This document shows positions 60,701-64,000 of a stretch of DNA of 64,000 nt, one piece after another. The translations under genes were made by a program, and so were the position numbers. A model generated the notes under the pieces. The model was not told the DNA's origin, did not search any database, and saw only the letters and a program-made list of their open reading frames with translations. The stretch comes from Acanthosoma haemorrhoidale (lineage: Eukaryota > Arthropoda > Insecta > Hemiptera > Acanthosomatidae), in contig OV884015.1 of assembly GCA_930367205.1 (NCBI GenBank), forward strand, positions 35,331,288 to 35,395,287, read 5' to 3'. The stretch's first letter is position 1, and each line of letters opens with the position of its first letter.

Positions 60701-63489
60701 AAACGTAATATTTATTTTTTTAGCCGCTATTAGTTGACTATAAGCAACTTCGGATGGAGATGGAACAATAAATATCTGTCCTAATATTTTAGGAATACCC
60801 TCATAATGAATTAAGAATCCTATATATTTTTCTATGTGTGGAAACCATAACAGCCTATTTTTATTTACTATTCCCTTTTATCCTTCATTTCTTGAAATAT
60901 ATGTCACTGCTTAACAGAGCCATCCCAACCACTTCTGTTGATGAAAGTGAAATTATTTACGGCCTGTATCGGTATTTAAACTTTTTTTTTTTACCAACTA
61001 AAAACCAGGGATGCAAAATAACTGCTATATCAAAAGTGAATAGGGAAAAAAATTTAAGATAAAAAGAAATGAAAGAGTTTGACACTTTTTAAAATATAAA
61101 CTGATAAACACTGATGGACAAAATTAACGCACCGCCCTTACTTTTGAAAGATTTCCAATTTGTGCAAATTTTAGACTTCAAAAATGTATTTAGTTGAAAA
61201 ATAAGATTAGAAAAGAAAATTGTAAAAAAAAAGTAAACTTGGAAAACTTTTTTTTTTATAGAAAATGTACTCAATATCAGTTATTTCTATGTCTAGCACG
61301 ATTCATGTCTCTTAAACGCCTTGGCATTGATTGGAAAAGATTTTCAATGAAGTCAAGAGGAATATTGTTCCACTCTTCAACAACAGCCTTTTCCCATTCT
61401 CCAAGGGTGCTAGGACATGGATTCCAACATCGTACTCTTTGCTTCAGTTGGTCCCACATTTATTCATTCAATAGTATTTAATTCTGGACTCCGTGGTGGC
61501 CATACCAAGCGCTCAGTCAGGTAATCATCAACCGTCCATAGCCTGGCATTTGGTGTCCGGCATTATCGTCCATTAACATGAATACCTCGCTGATGAAGGG
61601 AGCAAACGGCACTACCTGTTCTTTAATTATGTTCCTTATGTACCTCTGAGGTGTTAGGGTCATTCACCACACAACAACCAATTCAGTACAAGGGTCCAAG
61701 GAAATGCCAGCACAGAATATCTGTGAGGCACCATGAAATGCCACCTGGGGAACCTACAGCATGTGAAATTAAGGCCACCTGAAGACTTGAGACCAACCCT
61801 TACCTCATCTGAAAAGAGAACTCTCTTCTAGTTTTTCAAAGTCTAATTCTCATGTTCTCATGCAAACTGAAGTCTGGCCATTTTGTGAGCTATGGTAAGG
61901 AGAGGTCCACGAGCAGGATGTTGATTAAGGTTATTTTCACTGAGCCTTCTTCTTACAGTCCTGATGGAAATGGAAACATTTTAGACTTGCCAAATGAGAC
62001 TATTTATCTCATTTCCGGTGATACTCAGGTTTCGCTGGTAACAAGCGGCAATGTACCTATCGTCTCTTTCGGGTGTACATCTAGGCCGACCCTGCCCCTT
62101 TCTTCTTGGGTGACCTTCTCTGTCTCCCTAAATCACTTTAGAGCCTATGGACGAGTGATGTACACCCAGTCTCCTGGTGACTTCATGCTGGCTGTATCCT
62201 TCCTCTTTCAATGTCACTGCCCTAACGCAATGGTATTCACTTAAATGCCTTACTGAGGCCAGTGAACAAAAGTAAAAACGTTTTCAAACAGTTTATAAAG
62301 AGAAAGAATGAGTGAGATCGAATTTTATGATGTGTAGATTGGATGGATCAAATGCTATGTGAAAAAGGGATTTAAGAATAAATGACACATTATTCACAGT
62401 TTATATTTACTCTGATTTCACCTAAATACCAATAATTGATCAAAATTAAAGCGGAAGATAATTTATTTAATTTTAACTAAAAAAAATTGAGTTGTGCGTT
62501 AATTTTGTCAATCAGTGCATTAGAATGAACCATAACTATAATAATTAATGTATGCGTAATGAATGGTAAATAGTGCCAATTTTGGGTGTTATGAATTCAA
62601 CCAGTAGTAATAATTATTACCAAAGAAAAAATATACTAGATTCCTGGTCCGGGTTTGAGTCCTGATTATTGCCAGTATACTTTTTCTTCAGCTAATAGTT
62701 ATTAATAATATAGAAATGTTAAAAAAACAACAAATAATTAATTTTAAATTTCATAAAATAATATCATTAAAACATACAATAATAGTATGCCTTGTAAAAT
62801 AAATGTAAGATCTCAATTTGTGCCTGATATCGATCAAAACTTTTTAATGCTTTCTTTTAAATGTTAGTTCAGAGGAGTTGGCTTTAAGTTGTGTCAGCTT
62901 GCATGTCAGCTATGTACTAAGTTGTGGCTTGGGTGGTTAACCCTTATTAGTAGTTACATCTTGATAACCCCTATCTAGAGATAACAAGATAAAAATATCT
63001 ACTGTACTTTAATGTAGCTATGAAAAAACATCTGTATTCATTGTACTAGGTCAACTATATTTGTATAAGGGCAATACACAAAAACAAATAAAAAAAGAAC
63101 AACTAAAACAAATATTTTGGAATAGAGTGAATAACTTTTTGCATCCCTGGATAAAACCTGTGACAATTATTATTAATTAATAATTAACATTTGTTTAATT
63201 CAAAAAATATAAATAACCTTTGGATTTTTGTATAACCCTTTGAAATTCCTCAACATAAAACAGTTTTTATCTCAGGTACTTTCTTACCTATTATTTAAAT
63301 ACATCATAAAATAAAATATTACAGAAAAAAATCTCCAAAATAATATAATATAAAAATAAGTGAAAAAAATTAAATAAAAAATGAAATTAAATAAAACATA
63401 CCTTTGGGGGGGTAGTAGTGACCCCGACCTTCCCCATAGCCGTGGGCAGGCCCCCTTCTCGGCCCGGCCCTACCTCCACTAGCCGGTGT
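57751..63489 (-). CDS. C-terminal exons of an RG-rich protein, start outside window
   Basis: Two exons on the minus strand fit in phase: 63489-63402 (29 codons plus G) and 57839-57751 (CG plus 28 codons and TGA). The 63402 donor is AAAG|GTATGT; the acceptor at 57841-57840 is TTTTCAAG|CG. The joined product reads TPASGGRAGPRRGPAHGYGE..., with GRGHYYPPK before the junction and ATAPPATRPDLYAGAYSDRN... ending FHMRQHKV. The Gly/Arg/Tyr/Pro-rich composition suggests an RNA-binding protein tail, but I do not recognise the family. GC-rich codons stand out from the AT-rich surroundings, supporting real coding. The 5' part lies beyond the right edge. The 5.56-kb intron holds a Tc1 element. A second donor (CGC|GTAAGT near 57740) could allow alternative splicing after the stop. 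Confidence 0.6.
57840..61106. other. Intron DNA of the RG-rich gene
   Basis: 3.3 kb of AT-rich intron without coding that I can support. A few short open frames on both strands show no family features. Confidence 0.4.
61107..62519 (-). mobile_element. Tc1-family element, decayed
   Basis: Inverted terminal repeats CACTGATGGACAAAATTAAC (from 61109) and its near-complement ending at 62517 (CACTGATTGACAAAATTAAC) bound a 1.4-kb element flanked by TA. The minus strand carries broken transposase: a helix-turn-helix part with EGYSQHEVTRRLGVHHSSVH, CTPERDDRYIAACYQRN, RTVRRRLSENNLNQHPARG, then VLFSDEV with the first acidic residue, and the C-terminal WDQLKQRVRCWNPCPSTLGE with PLDFIENLFQSMPRRLRD. Several stops and frame changes make it inactive. 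It sits in the intron of the RG-rich gene. Confidence 0.88.
62603..62710. repeat. Hairpin with tRNA B-box-like loop
   Basis: Arms at about 62603-62637 and 62674-62710 are inverted copies at roughly 85% identity; AAGAAAAAATATACT on one side pairs with AGTATACTTTTTCTT on the other. The loop contains GGTCCGGGTTTGAGTCC, which resembles a tRNA T-arm/B box (GGTTTGAGTCC). It could be a small MITE or a tRNA-derived repeat. Confidence 0.45.
62711..63401. other. Intron DNA of the RG-rich gene
   Basis: AT-rich intron sequence just downstream of exon 63489-63402 on the minus strand. No coding or mobile sequence was recognised. Confidence 0.4.
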
Positions 63490-64000
63490 CTGTTGCCAAA
63501 CGATTATGAACTTTAGTTTAAATATTTATCCCAAAGTTAATCAAACATATCATAGATATTATTACAAATTATTATTATCACTTTTGAATAAATGCAAATG
63601 GTTTTTAAGAGCTATGGAATGATTATTCTTCAAAATAACAGTCAGATAAAGTTGTCTATATCCGAACGTTAAATTTAAAAAAAATGTCAATCAAACATTT
63701 CCCATATTAAATCACATTTTTTTCTAATAAATAATCAACACAAAATCAAACTAAAACAAATTAGGTACATATATTAAGATTAACATTCCTCTATTGCAAA
63801 CAAATACTATTCCAGGGCATGTGCAATTTATTTAGGGATGCAAATCAACATTAATTTTCAAATGTTAAATGTTTGTTCCAACCCAATAAATGATACTCAA
63901 GGCGCTAAGCTCCAGGAAAAAACCGATTGAACAAAAAAATGTTTGAAGTATGCAATTTCATTTTGTTAAATACAAATTAAATTAAGTTCCTGAACCTCAG
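63490..64000. other. Upstream intron of the RG-rich gene
   Basis: The acceptor CAACAG|ACACC at 63491-63490 shows that this DNA is intron of the minus-strand RG-rich gene. It is AT-rich, with no further exon seen before the edge. Confidence 0.45.

Noticed and set aside
1..64000. CRISPR array, bacterial operon or phage
   Set aside because: Spliced animal genes and eukaryotic transposons throughout; no regularly spaced repeats.

Overview
This is an AT-rich arthropod window, most likely from an insect. The signs are GT-AG introns of tens of bases to several kb, long A/T-rich intergenic stretches, mariner/Tc1, piggyBac and hAT elements, and jockey-like LINE debris. I assembled gene models by joining exons by eye, using splice signals, phase and protein-family recall. 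No search was run. I cannot name the species.

Layout, left to right: (1) 1-3272, minus strand, most of a BNIP1/Sec20 SNARE gene that runs off the left edge. (2) 5759-8275, a nearly pristine hAT transposon with an 8-bp target duplication, GC-rich subterminal repeats, a TATA/Inr promoter and an intact 601-aa transposase. (3) 9375-22967, minus strand, three genes packed head to tail: POLR3K (two exons), then 16 nt, then an intronless YRDC, whose TGA overlaps the ATG of a nine-exon PLEKHM1-like gene (RUN plus Rubicon-homology domain). The introns of the last gene hold a deleted mariner, a broken copy of a multi-copy arthropod ORF, an inverted-repeat element and a LINE reverse-transcriptase relic. 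(4) 23036-28637, mostly repeats: an unexplained short coding-like ORF, a mariner inserted next to an older repeat, a LINE tail and a MITE with 42-bp terminal repeats. (5) 29657-40154, minus strand, an 11-exon gene for the mitochondrial circularly permuted GTPase NOA1. Its introns contain an LTR-like GC-rich block, a second copy of the repeat beside the mariner, and a palindrome. (6) 40155-44249, no gene, one jockey endonuclease relic. (7) 44250 to about 51044, plus strand, a large Ser/Thr/Asn-rich protein that I do not recognise. (8) 51045-63489, two 3' exons of a minus-strand RG-rich gene that continues past the right edge, preceded by AT-rich DNA and a decayed piggyBac; a dead Tc1 element lies in its 5.6-kb intron.

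The host genes cover vesicle fusion (BNIP1), RNA polymerase III (POLR3K), tRNA t6A synthesis (YRDC), late endosome/lysosome/autophagy (PLEKHM1-like) and mitochondrial translation (NOA1). The most striking structure is the POLR3K-YRDC-PLEKHM1-like cluster, which reads like an operon or polycistronic unit. The most interesting unknown is the 1269-aa orphan gene.
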